Positions 1 through 5,466 of a DNA stretch of 6,938 nt are shown in pieces. The notes beneath the pieces are model-generated. The model was not told the DNA's origin, searched no databases, and worked only from the letters and a program-made list of their open reading frames with translations. Source of the stretch: Deltaproteobacteria bacterium (GTDB taxonomy: Bacteria > Desulfobacterota > DSM-4660 > Desulfatiglandales > HGW-15); assembly GCA_016926135.1 (NCBI GenBank), contig JAFGPH010000169.1, positions 1 to 6,938 of the forward strand, given 5' to 3'. The number at the start of each line of letters is the position of its first letter. The stretch's first letter is position 1. The translations under genes were made by a program, and so were the position numbers.

Positions 1-29
1 CCACTCTTTCCGCGCTTCACGGATTCGCC

Positions 30-1142
30 ATGGGTGATCACAGGAACCAAACACATTTAGACCCCGTGCGGAATTCTGGATCTTTCCAGCCGAGGCTGGT
101 GGCGTGGGAGATCACCCGAAGCTGCAACCTGAACTGCGTCCATTGCCGGGCGGCAGCCGAACGGGGCCCTTACCCTGGAGAGCTTGGAAAGGAAGAGTGC
201 TTCCGAATTCTGGACGAGATCGCCGAGGCGGCCAAACCCATCATCATCCTCACCGGCGGGGAGCCTCTCCTGAGGGAGGACATCTGGGAGATAGCGGATC
301 ATGGATCAAGCCTGGGTCTTCGGATGGCTATGGCGACCAACGGAACGCTGATTACACCCGAGACCGTGGAGAGAATCAAGTCATCGGGTATCCAGCGGGT
401 GAGCATATCCCTGGACGGTGCGAGCGCCGATCAACATGACCAATTCAGGAATGTTCCCGGCGCCTTCGACAAGGCACTGGCAGGGATCGCGACCCTGAAA
501 AAGGGCGGAGTGGAATTCCAGGTCAATACCACCGTGACCAGGCACAACGCGGGAGAAATGGGAAGGATCCTGGATCTGGCCGTCGGTCTGGGTGCCGTGG
601 CACATCACATCTTCCTCCTCGTGCCCACCGGCAGGGCCAAGGAGTTGGTGGACCAGGAGATCGGGGCGGGCGAGTATGAAGAACTGCTTCACTGGTTCCT
701 GGATGCGGGGAAAAGGGCGCCCATCCACCTGAAGGCAACCTGTGCCCCTCACTATTACAGGATACTGCGCCAGGAGGCTCACAAGAGGGGTGAGAAGGTG
801 GATTACACCACCTACGGTCTCGATGCTGTCACGCGGGGGTGCCTGGGGGGGACCGCCTTCTGTTTCATTTCCCACCGAGGTGTGATGCAGCCGTGCGGAT
901 ACCTGGAACTCGACTGCGGGGATCTCAGGAGGCAGTCCTTTGGGGAGATCTGGAACGGTTCGGAGATCTTCAAGACCTTGCGGGACCATTCTGCCTATAA
1001 GGGGAAGTGCGGCCGGTGCGAATACCTGAGGTACTGCGGGGGTTGTCGGGCACGGGCCTACGAGGCCACGGGAGATTTCATGGCTGAGGAACCTCTGTGC
1101 ATGTATCAACCTGCCCGGAGGGGTGCTCATGGATCGGCTTGA
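30..1142 (+). CDS. ahbD: Heme b synthase AhbD (radical SAM, alternative heme pathway)
   Basis: Radical SAM enzyme of about 370 residues that, by family, converts Fe-coproporphyrin III to heme b by oxidative decarboxylation of two propionates in the siroheme-dependent pathway of sulfate reducers and archaea. The N-terminal domain carries the radical SAM cluster motif CxxxCxxC (C32, C36, C39), followed by TGGEP (about residues 75-79) and SISLDG. The C-terminal SPASM-like region is rich in cysteines (RGCLGG, QPCGYLELDCG, CGRCEY, CGGCRARAY, a late LCMY), consistent with an auxiliary FeS cluster. The paralogue AhbC is less likely because its characteristic N-terminus and CVHCYA form are absent; here the motif reads CVHCRA. 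The ATG at 30 has no clear Shine-Dalgarno and the frame stays open to the left edge, so a longer N-terminus is possible. The end overlaps ahbA by 14 bases, which supports an operon. Confidence 0.85.
   Translation: MGDHRNQTHLDPVRNSGSFQPRLVAWEITRSCNLNCVHCRAAAERGPYPGELGKEECFRILDEIAEAAKPIIILTGGEPLLREDIWEIADHGSSLGLRMAMATNGTLITPETVERIKSSGIQRVSISLDGASADQHDQFRNVPGAFDKALAGIATLKKGGVEFQVNTTVTRHNAGEMGRILDLAVGLGAVAHHIFLLVPTGRAKELVDQEIGAGEYEELLHWFLDAGKRAPIHLKATCAPHYYRILRQEAHKRGEKVDYTTYGLDAVTRGCLGGTAFCFISHRGVMQPCGYLELDCGDLRRQSFGEIWNGSEIFKTLRDHSAYKGKCGRCEYLRYCGGCRARAYEATGDFMAEEPLCMYQPARRGAHGSA
1117..1123 (+). promoter_or_regulatory. Ribosome binding site of ahbA inside ahbD
   Basis: GGAGGGG lies within the last codons of ahbD, 5 bases before the ATG at 1129. 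It decides the start against the GTG at 1123, which overlaps the site itself. Confidence 0.6.
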
Positions 1143-1575
1143 CAGGGCCATCATCAATGCGATCCAGTCCGATTTCCCTATTTCATCCCGGCCCTATCTG
1201 GCGCTGGCAAGACGCCTGGGGAGCACGGAGAAGGAGGTCCTCAGCCGGGTGAAGGGGCTCAAGGAGAGGGGCATCATCAGGCGAATTGGCGGGAATTTTC
1301 ACTCGAGCAAGCTCGACTACACGAGCACCCTCTGCGCGGCAAGTGTGCCGGAGGAAAAGCTGGACCGGTTCGTGGACGAAGTGAACCGGTATTCGGGGGT
1401 GACTCACAACTACCTAAGAGACCACGAGCTCAATGTGTGGTTTACCTTCATCGCGCCCGATATGGACCGCATCAAACGGTCTCTGGAAGAGATCTCCAGA
1501 AAGACCGGTGTAAAAAAAATCCTGAATCTTCCCGCCATAAAGATGTTCAAAATTAAAGTTGATTTCGAGGTCTAG
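1129..1575 (+). CDS. ahbA: Siroheme decarboxylase, AhbA-type (alpha) subunit
   Basis: A 148-residue Lrp/AsnC-fold protein: an N-terminal helix-turn-helix (about residues 3-55, ending in GIIRRIGGNF) and a C-terminal ligand-binding-like domain. By family, AhbA and AhbB together decarboxylate siroheme to 12,18-didecarboxysiroheme; the HTH is a relic and DNA binding is not expected. Residues 91-107 (VTHNYLRDHELNVWFTF) and the ending LNLPAIKMFKIKVDF match my memory of the alpha subunit; AhbB would have a SHCYER and WPYNLYTM type stretch. H93 and H99 are candidate tetrapyrrole-site residues. The ATG at 1129 was chosen over an upstream in-frame GTG at 1123 because GGAGGGG (1117-1123) sits 5 bases before it. 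It overlaps the end of ahbD, suggesting translational coupling. No AhbB partner is present in the window. Confidence 0.8.
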   Translation: MDRLDRAIINAIQSDFPISSRPYLALARRLGSTEKEVLSRVKGLKERGIIRRIGGNFHSSKLDYTSTLCAASVPEEKLDRFVDEVNRYSGVTHNYLRDHELNVWFTFIAPDMDRIKRSLEEISRKTGVKKILNLPAIKMFKIKVDFEV

Positions 1576-1868
1576 GAACCTTCTTCCTTGGCTTCCTCGA
1601 TTTTTGTGGTTAACGCCTCCAACTGCTCCTCCGTAATTCTTCCCGTCTGAACCAGGATCTGACCGATGCCGGCCTTCCTCAGTTCATCAACGGAAAGAAT
1701 AGACTCGTTGTTCTTTCCCTGGGTGCTGAAGAAGGTGTAGTCTGCGGAAAGCTTCGTCTTTTTGAGAAGATGAGGTTTGCTGCCTATGAAGATGATATGG
1801 ATGCTGAGGAAGAAGTAGACAACACCGGCTATGCACCCCCAGAAGATGAGCTTCTTGATGTATTTCAT
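1572..1868 (-). CDS. Small single-pass inner-membrane protein of unknown function
   Basis: A 98-residue protein that I do not recognise by name. It starts with a basic stretch (MKYIKK) and one strong hydrophobic segment at about residues 8-29, so it is probably anchored in the inner membrane with a soluble C-terminal part. Residues 59-83 (SVDELRKAGIGQILVQTGRI, then TEEQ) loosely recall the 'LGEILVEKGLITEEQL' type sequence of the N-terminal domain of GspE/PilB ATPases (MshEN); this is a resemblance only. The C-terminus is acidic and helical (KIEEAKEE). The ATG at 1868 is preferred over the longer frame starting at 1994, because AAGGG precedes it by about 8 bases, a near-consensus promoter lies at 1949-1978, and the extra N-terminal residues look untranslated. 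Its stop overlaps that of convergent ahbA. Confidence 0.75.
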   Translation of the reverse strand: MKYIKKLIFWGCIAGVVYFFLSIHIIFIGSKPHLLKKTKLSADYTFFSTQGKNNESILSVDELRKAGIGQILVQTGRITEEQLEALTTKIEEAKEEGS

Positions 1869-1948
1869 AATGCAACCCTTGTGGATGTGAAGGAAGCGGG
1901 GGTCGGTAACCCCTTTTGATGTAGAGAGAAAACCCTCTGTAGGTTCAA

Positions 1949-1978
1949 AGTATAGGGAGGAGTGATTCGGGGTGTCAA
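1949..1978 (-). promoter_or_regulatory. Near-consensus sigma70 promoter for the 98-residue membrane protein
   Basis: Read on the minus strand: TTGACA (1978-1973), an 18-base spacer, then TATACT (1954-1949). Transcription would start near 1942 and give a leader of about 70 bases before the ATG at 1868. The -35 is a perfect match and the -10 matches 5 of 6 positions of TATAAT. It also argues against the longer reading frame beginning at 1994. Confidence 0.6.
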
Positions 1979-2007
1979 GGGAAAAGAAGGGCATGGCGGC
2001 TTTCCCT
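1978..2007. repeat. Inverted repeat between the divergent promoters
   Basis: AGGGAAA (1978-1984) and TTTCCCT (2001-2007) form a perfect 7-base inverted repeat with a 16-base spacer. It sits between two outward-facing promoter candidates and touches the edge of the minus-strand -35. A second small dyad, CCCT-ACA-AGGG (2004-2014), shares its right arm. Could be an operator; chance is also possible at this length. Confidence 0.3.
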
Positions 2008-2021
2008 ACAAGGGTTTTCGA

Positions 2022-2050
2022 TTGACAGGTCCCCGTCTTTTTCCTAAGTA
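2022..2050 (+). promoter_or_regulatory. Possible promoter for the 2100-2396 gene
   Basis: A perfect TTGACA (2022-2027) lies 17 bases before TAAGTA (2045-2050), a poor -10. Position, about 50 bases ahead of the GTG start, is suitable. The -35 is convincing, the -10 is not, so this may need an activator or be fortuitous. Confidence 0.35.
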
Positions 2051-2084
2051 GTGTTCATGATACGGATTCTTGGACTCTAGAAAC

Positions 2085-2090
2085 AGGAGG
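2085..2090 (+). promoter_or_regulatory. Ribosome binding site fixing the GTG start at 2100
   Basis: A perfect AGGAGG, 9 bases before GTG 2100. It makes the longer TTG-initiated frame from 2070 unlikely. Confidence 0.6.
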
Positions 2091-2099
2091 GCTTTGATC

Positions 2100-2396
2100 G
2101 TGGTGGGACGAGAAGAAAGGCTTAGCGAATACGAATTCGTGTTGAGGGCTATCCAGAAGCTTCGTAATCCGCCCTACAAGGGCATCCACTCCGTGTACAG
2201 CGGGTTCAACAGGGCCTTCAAGGAGTACTTTGACAAGAACCCGGTCGAAGCGACCACACGGCTCGCCCAGGAAGGGAAGATCGCGACCAGGCCCGTGAAG
2301 GGAGGGGTCATGTTGTACCTCCCGGAGGAGGCCCCGCCTGCGAGAGGCGCCAAGGGGGTCCTGGACAAGATCCTGGGAGAAGGGGAGGAACGGTAG
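2100..2396 (+). CDS. Small cytoplasmic protein of unknown function, possible winged helix
   Basis: A 98-residue protein not recognised by name. It has no signal peptide or membrane segment. Helices at about 8-22 (SEYEFVLRAIQKLR), 29-46 and 48-58 (NPVEATTRLAQEGKI) are followed by a hairpin-like stretch at 59-76 (GKIATRPVKGGVMLYLPEE). This helix-helix-helix-beta-wing order fits a winged helix fold, so DNA or RNA binding is conceivable, but this is inference. The tail after residue 78 is Ala/Gly-rich then basic-acidic. The GTG at 2100 was chosen because AGGAGG (2085-2090) lies 9 bases before it; a TTG at 2094 is too close (3 bases), and an upstream TTG at 2070 would put the ribosome site inside the gene. 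The adjacent GTG at 2103 is an equal alternative. Confidence 0.7.
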   Translation: MVGREERLSEYEFVLRAIQKLRNPPYKGIHSVYSGFNRAFKEYFDKNPVEATTRLAQEGKIATRPVKGGVMLYLPEEAPPARGAKGVLDKILGEGEER

Positions 2397-2447
2397 CGCT
2401 CGGATGGACATGGCGTTATCAGGTCCCTGGAAGTCCTTATGTGTCCA

Positions 2448-2478
2448 GTCCTTTCAATCGTGCAGGATTGATGAGGAC
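2448..2478. other. Imperfect hairpin in the spacer before the OpgC-like gene
   Basis: GTCCT (2448-2452) pairs with AGGAC (2474-2478), and TCAATC (2454-2459) pairs with GATTGA (2466-2471), around a 6-base loop; only T2453 opposite T2472-G2473 is unpaired. The 11 base pairs could form in RNA. There is no U-run after it on either strand, so it is not a standard intrinsic terminator. The rest of 2397-2542 shows no ORF or convincing promoter. Confidence 0.4.
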
Positions 2479-2542
2479 CGCAGGCGTATCCCCTGTCTCG
2501 ATGCTGAGTGACCGTGGTCCGGCGGCTGATCCAGGCCTATAG

Positions 2543-3709
2543 GTGCATTTCTTGTCTGCCCGATCCCTTCCCCAACCTTCTTACGGCACCCACGATCCAG
2601 GCCCTGAAGGCCGCGATGTACGGCTCGATTTCTTTCGCGCCCTGGCTCTGCTGCTGATCTTTGTCGCCCATATGCCGGGCAACTCCCTGGCCCAGTACAG
2701 GCCGGGATGCTTCGGTTTCAGTGATTCGGCCGATATTTTCGTTTTTGTGTCGGGGTGTGCCGCGGCCATCGCCTACAGCAAGATTTTCCGCCGCGCGGGT
2801 TTTGTTGCAGGAACGGCGCGTGTCCTGAAGCGCTGCTCCGAGCTCTACGCCTGCCACCTGGGGTTGTTTTTTGCGGTGGCGATGCTCCTGGTTGCCGGGA
2901 ACAAATGGCTGGACACGGATGTGGACTACATCGCCCTGCTGAACCTGGGTTATTTCTTCGAACACACCCGGGAGGCCCTGCTCGGGTTGTTCACCCTGAC
3001 CTACGTGCCGAACTACTTTGATATTCTGCCCATGTACATGGTCGCGATGGCCATGCTGCCCCTGGTGATGCTCATAGCGCAACTTCATGTGGCACTTGCG
3101 GGGGCACTCTGTGTCGCCCTTTACGTGGCCGTGCCCCTATTCGGATGGGAGCTTCCGGCGGAAATCGCCTTTGACCGGCCCTGGTTTTTCAACCCCTTTT
3201 CGTGGCAACTCCTTTTCTACACCGGGTTCTTCCTCGGCACAGGCTGGGTCAAGACCCCACGGTCGCGGGTCTGGCTCACGGCATGCTGCGCCAGCTACGT
3301 CACCCTGAGCATTCCCTTGAGCTACTACCCCGCCTATTCAGGAGTGGGATGGCTGAACGCGGTCCAGAAAGCCCTGGGCCCGCTCATCAACAAGACGGAT
3401 CTCGGTATTTTGCGGCTCCTGCATTTTTGGTGCCTGGCATATCTCGCGGTGGGCCTCCTCAGGGGCCGGGAGCATGTCCTCCGGGGCAGGGTGGTCGCAC
3501 CTATCGTCAAGACGGGTCAACAGGCCTTGCCGGTCTTCCTGACCGGCATGGCCCTGTCCCATCTGGGTGGCATGACCCTGGACGTGTGGGGGAGGAGTAT
3601 CGGGACCACCGTTGTCATGAACGTGGCCGGTTTCGTTTTCCTGACGCTCACCGCCTATGTTGTGGCTTGGTTCAAGTCACAACCCTGGCGAAGCGCAAAG
3701 ACGACATGA
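2543..3709 (+). CDS. OpgC-family membrane acyltransferase-like protein
   Basis: A 388-residue polytopic membrane protein with about ten hydrophobic segments, at roughly 33-47, 62-78, 103-118, 160-180, 182-200, 219-235, 243-260, 292-307, 327-343 and 353-376. The opening RDVRLDFFRALAL (24-36), H43 in FVAHMPGN, GFSDSADIFVFVSG (58-71), PMYM (163-166), FNPFSWQLLFYTG (216-228) and KTGQQALPVFLTG (323-335) are the pattern I know from the OpgC_C family, related to acyltransferase 3 proteins. By family, OpgC transfers succinyl groups to osmoregulated periplasmic glucans; the real acyl donor and acceptor here are unknown, and no opgG/opgH is visible. The GTG at 2543 follows directly on an in-frame TAG (2540-2542) and has only a weak ribosome site, so the exact start is uncertain. 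It is the first gene of a same-strand trio. Confidence 0.75.
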   Translation: MHFLSARSLPQPSYGTHDPGPEGRDVRLDFFRALALLLIFVAHMPGNSLAQYRPGCFGFSDSADIFVFVSGCAAAIAYSKIFRRAGFVAGTARVLKRCSELYACHLGLFFAVAMLLVAGNKWLDTDVDYIALLNLGYFFEHTREALLGLFTLTYVPNYFDILPMYMVAMAMLPLVMLIAQLHVALAGALCVALYVAVPLFGWELPAEIAFDRPWFFNPFSWQLLFYTGFFLGTGWVKTPRSRVWLTACCASYVTLSIPLSYYPAYSGVGWLNAVQKALGPLINKTDLGILRLLHFWCLAYLAVGLLRGREHVLRGRVVAPIVKTGQQALPVFLTGMALSHLGGMTLDVWGRSIGTTVVMNVAGFVFLTLTAYVVAWFKSQPWRSAKTT

Positions 3710-3745
3710 TGCATTGATTGTTTGGGACAGGGAGGAGGGTTCACT

Positions 3746-4246
3746 GTGAAAAGACTCTTGCTTATGCTGAATGTCCTGGCATTGGTTTTGGCCATGTCGG
3801 CGAACGCCGCCGGAGAGGTGAAGCTGGTGGAGTGGGAGATCCTTCATGGTCTTGAAGAAGTGATGGTGGTCGTGGAGAGGATCAAGCCGGAGATCGAACG
3901 CGACGGTCTCTATAGCAGCACGCTGCAGTCGGATGTGGAACTGAAACTTCGCATGGCCGGGATGAAAATCCTGGAGGAGGACGATGATCCCCAACGCACC
4001 GACGTCCCTTACTTGTATGTGCTCGTGGATGCCCTGAAGTGCTCCAAGGGTTACGCATACAAGGTGCAGTTGTCGTTGAGGGAACCGATCAGGGTGATTC
4101 GAAACAACGTGCGGGTTCTCGCCAGCACCCTGAGCTTTCCCGGGGGAATCGGAGTCACCCCTCACCTGTCCGAGATCAGGGAAGAGGTGAGGGATCAGGT
4201 GGACGAATTCACCCAGGCCTGGTCGGAAGCGAATCCGAAGAGATGA
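3746..4246 (+). CDS. Small secreted protein of unknown function
   Basis: A 166-residue protein with a clear signal peptide: MKR, a hydrophobic core at about 4-17, and a likely cleavage after an A-x-A motif near residues 19-22 (SANAA). No lipobox is seen. The mature part begins GEVKLVEWEIL; residues 60-75 (LQSDVELKLRMAGMKI) and 87-97 (VPYLYVLVDAL) recall a common class of uncharacterised periplasmic proteins with an alternating helix-strand fold. The rest is basic strands, FPGGIGVTP (131-139) and an amphipathic C-terminal helix (EIREEVRDQVDEFTQAW). The GTG at 3746 was chosen because GGAGGAGGG (3731-3739) lies about 6 bases before it; the TTG at 3722 would bury that site. It follows the OpgC-like gene by 36 bases, so they are probably co-transcribed. 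Function is not assignable. Confidence 0.75.
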   Translation: MKRLLLMLNVLALVLAMSANAAGEVKLVEWEILHGLEEVMVVVERIKPEIERDGLYSSTLQSDVELKLRMAGMKILEEDDDPQRTDVPYLYVLVDALKCSKGYAYKVQLSLREPIRVIRNNVRVLASTLSFPGGIGVTPHLSEIREEVRDQVDEFTQAWSEANPKR

Positions 4247-4255
4247 TCCGTGACC

Positions 4256-4301
4256 GAAGTGCCTGAAGTGCTCTAAAATGCCTAAAGTGCCTAGAATGCC
4301 T
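4256..4301 (+). repeat. Degenerate nonamer tandem repeat (RAARTGCCT) spanning a gene start
   Basis: Five near-identical units in tandem: GAAGTGCCT (4256), GAAGTGCTCT (4265, one base longer), AAAATGCCT (4275), AAAGTGCCT (4284) and AGAATGCCT (4293); a decayed sixth, GAAATTGAG, follows at 4302. The block fills the gap between two genes and enters the hydrolase coding sequence, supplying both candidate ATG codons (4278, 4296) and the residues MPKVPRMPE. Read on the other strand it gives a spurious ILGTLGIL-type peptide. Confidence 0.8.
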
Positions 4302-5237
4302 GAAATTGAGGAAAACGCTTTCAGCATAAGACATTGTTTGATCATACTGTCGTTATTGTGGGTCGCCCTTCGGATCGGAACGGCCTCAGCTCAGGAGCGA
4401 CCTCCTTTGCCGATGCCTCCACAGCCGCCCGCGGGGGTAATGGCTCACAGAGATCTTGCCTATGTTCCGAACGGGCATGAACGACAGAGGCTCGACGTGT
4501 ATGTTCCCGAGACCGGCAAAGGGCCGTTTCCCCTGATTGTGTGGATCCATGGAGGTGCCTGGAAGCATGGGAGCAAGGAGCGCTGTCCCCCTTTGCCCTG
4601 GTCTGGAAAGGGCTATGTGGTTGCCAGCATCAATTATCGCCTGAGCCAGGATGCCAAGTTTCCGGCCCAGATCAAGGACTGCAAGGCGGCAATCCGGTGG
4701 TTGCGGGTTCATGCCAGGAAGTTCAAGATCGATCCGACTCGCATTGCGGTGTGGGGAGGGTCCGCAGGGGGGCATCTCGCGTCGCTAGTGGGTACGGCGG
4801 GAGATGTGGAGGATTGGGATCCGGGATATGATCCTGCTTCAAGCCAGGTTCAGGCCGTCATCGACTGGTACGGCCGGGCCGATCTGAGTCCTGTTACGAC
4901 GGATCCGGCATGGGCGGATTCGCCGAGCGCCTCTCTTCTGGGTGGGTGCGGCGAGGAAGTTGCCCATGTGGCAAAGAAGGCCAGCCCGATCTATCACGTG
5001 TCCGGAGACGATCCGCCATTCCTGATCATGCACGGGGACATGGACAGGGTGGTTCCGGTGCGACAGAGCCAGGCCTTCGCCAAGGCCTTGAAGGAGGCAG
5101 GGGTGAAGGTGAAGTTGCTCATCCTGACGGGAGCGGGTCACGGCGGTCGTGACTTCCTTGAGCCTGAACAGGTGGAAGCCATTGATGCCTTCCTGAACGA
5201 GTACCTTGCCCGGGGGAGGGCACGCCAGTCTCGCTGA
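4278..5237 (+). CDS. Secreted alpha/beta hydrolase (BD-FAE / carboxylesterase type)
   Basis: A 319-residue exported esterase-like enzyme. A hydrophobic segment at about 20-33 ends at TASA|QERPP (cleavage after about residue 38), followed by a proline-rich linker. The hydrolase fold then shows the oxyanion motif HGGAW (91-95), the nucleophile elbow GGSAGG with S162, an acid in HGDMDRVVP (D256 likely; D254 possible) and H288 in GAGHGG, so the triad is complete. The layout fits PF20434-like or 'alpha/beta hydrolase 3' enzymes acting on acetyl or aromatic esters of carbohydrates; the substrate here is unknown. The start is uncertain: ATG 4278 and ATG 4296 both lie in the nonamer repeat with no good ribosome site, and the shorter form gives a more usual signal peptide. 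It lies 31 bases after the secreted protein gene, as third gene of the trio. Confidence 0.8.
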   Translation: MPKVPRMPEIEENAFSIRHCLIILSLLWVALRIGTASAQERPPLPMPPQPPAGVMAHRDLAYVPNGHERQRLDVYVPETGKGPFPLIVWIHGGAWKHGSKERCPPLPWSGKGYVVASINYRLSQDAKFPAQIKDCKAAIRWLRVHARKFKIDPTRIAVWGGSAGGHLASLVGTAGDVEDWDPGYDPASSQVQAVIDWYGRADLSPVTTDPAWADSPSASLLGGCGEEVAHVAKKASPIYHVSGDDPPFLIMHGDMDRVVPVRQSQAFAKALKEAGVKVKLLILTGAGHGGRDFLEPEQVEAIDAFLNEYLARGRARQSR

Positions 5238-5311
5238 CCCCTCCGGAACCGGCCATCGCTCCCATACCAGCCGGGATGTCCCCGGAGTTCCCGGGAGTGA
5301 GGGGCGAACCG

Positions 5312-5428
5312 TTTTTTCTCATCCAGCACCTTGCGGACGGTACTGGCCAGGGCCCTCGGGTCAAGGGGCTTCATCAGATAGGCATGGATGCATAGCCTCT
5401 TTGCCTTTTCTTCGTCCATGCGTTCACT
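5312..5428 (-). pseudogene. C-terminal remnant of a response-regulator receiver domain
   Basis: Read on the minus strand from 5428: SERMDEEKAKRLCIHAYLMK, then PLDPRALASTVRKVLDEKK. This matches the last third of a CheY-like receiver: a short loop, beta5 ending in the conserved Lys-Pro (YLMKPL), and helix alpha5, as seen at the C-terminus of hybrid kinases. The phosphoacceptor Asp and all earlier parts are missing. An in-frame TGA (5431-5429) lies immediately before the homology, and afterwards the frame runs on without a family-like end over the hydrolase gene. A run of six T (5312-5317) marks where the similarity ends and could be a frameshift point. The in-frame ATG at 5419 has no visible ribosome site. 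I regard it as a decayed fragment, not a working gene. Confidence 0.55.
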
Positions 5429-5439
5429 TCAGAATGGAT

Positions 5440-5465
5440 GAGGAAAGGAGAGGGAGGAGAGGGGG
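5440..5465 (+). other. Homopurine tract between receiver remnant and phosphatase stop
   Basis: Twenty-six consecutive purines (5440-5465), ending 1 base before the phosphatase stop codon; the minus-strand transcript would be pure pyrimidine here. No terminator hairpin with a U-run is seen in 5238-5466, which otherwise holds only the receiver remnant and GC-rich dyads such as CCGGG-ATGTC-CCCGG (5271-5285). Confidence 0.4.
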
Positions 5466-5466
5466 C

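Noticed and set aside
381..1157. 258-codon open frame on the minus strand opposite ahbD
   Set aside because: Antisense shadow of a strongly recognised gene; the translation shows no domain or motif.
1512..1519. Run of eight A in ahbA as a possible slippage or frameshift site
   Set aside because: The zero frame continues with conserved family residues to the normal end and no useful alternative frame follows.
1869..1994. N-terminal extension of the 98-residue membrane protein to 140 residues
   Set aside because: The extension would cross its own promoter, lacks a ribosome site and puts a membrane anchor's basic N-terminus internally.
2427..2448. CTGGA/TCCAG hairpin next to the larger stem
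   Set aside because: Only 5 base pairs around a 12-base loop; expected by chance.
2537..3088. 183-codon open frame on the minus strand opposite the OpgC-like gene
   Set aside because: His/Gln-rich translation typical of the complement of a membrane protein gene; the plus strand has clear family motifs.
3202..3717. 171-codon plus-strand frame inside the OpgC-like gene
   Set aside because: Pro/Gly/Arg-rich out-of-frame translation with no motif, fully inside a better gene.
3677..4345. 222-codon open frame on the minus strand over the secreted protein
   Set aside because: Its N-terminus (GILGTLGIL, HFRHFGH) is produced by the nonamer repeat and the rest is a shadow of a gene with a signal peptide and good ribosome site.
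4386..4775. 129-codon minus-strand frame opposite the hydrolase
   Set aside because: Shadow of a gene with an intact catalytic triad.
5271..5295. GC-rich dyads (CCGGG-ATGTC-CCCGG and relatives) as a bidirectional terminator after the hydrolase
   Set aside because: Stem of only 5 base pairs and no U-run on either strand.
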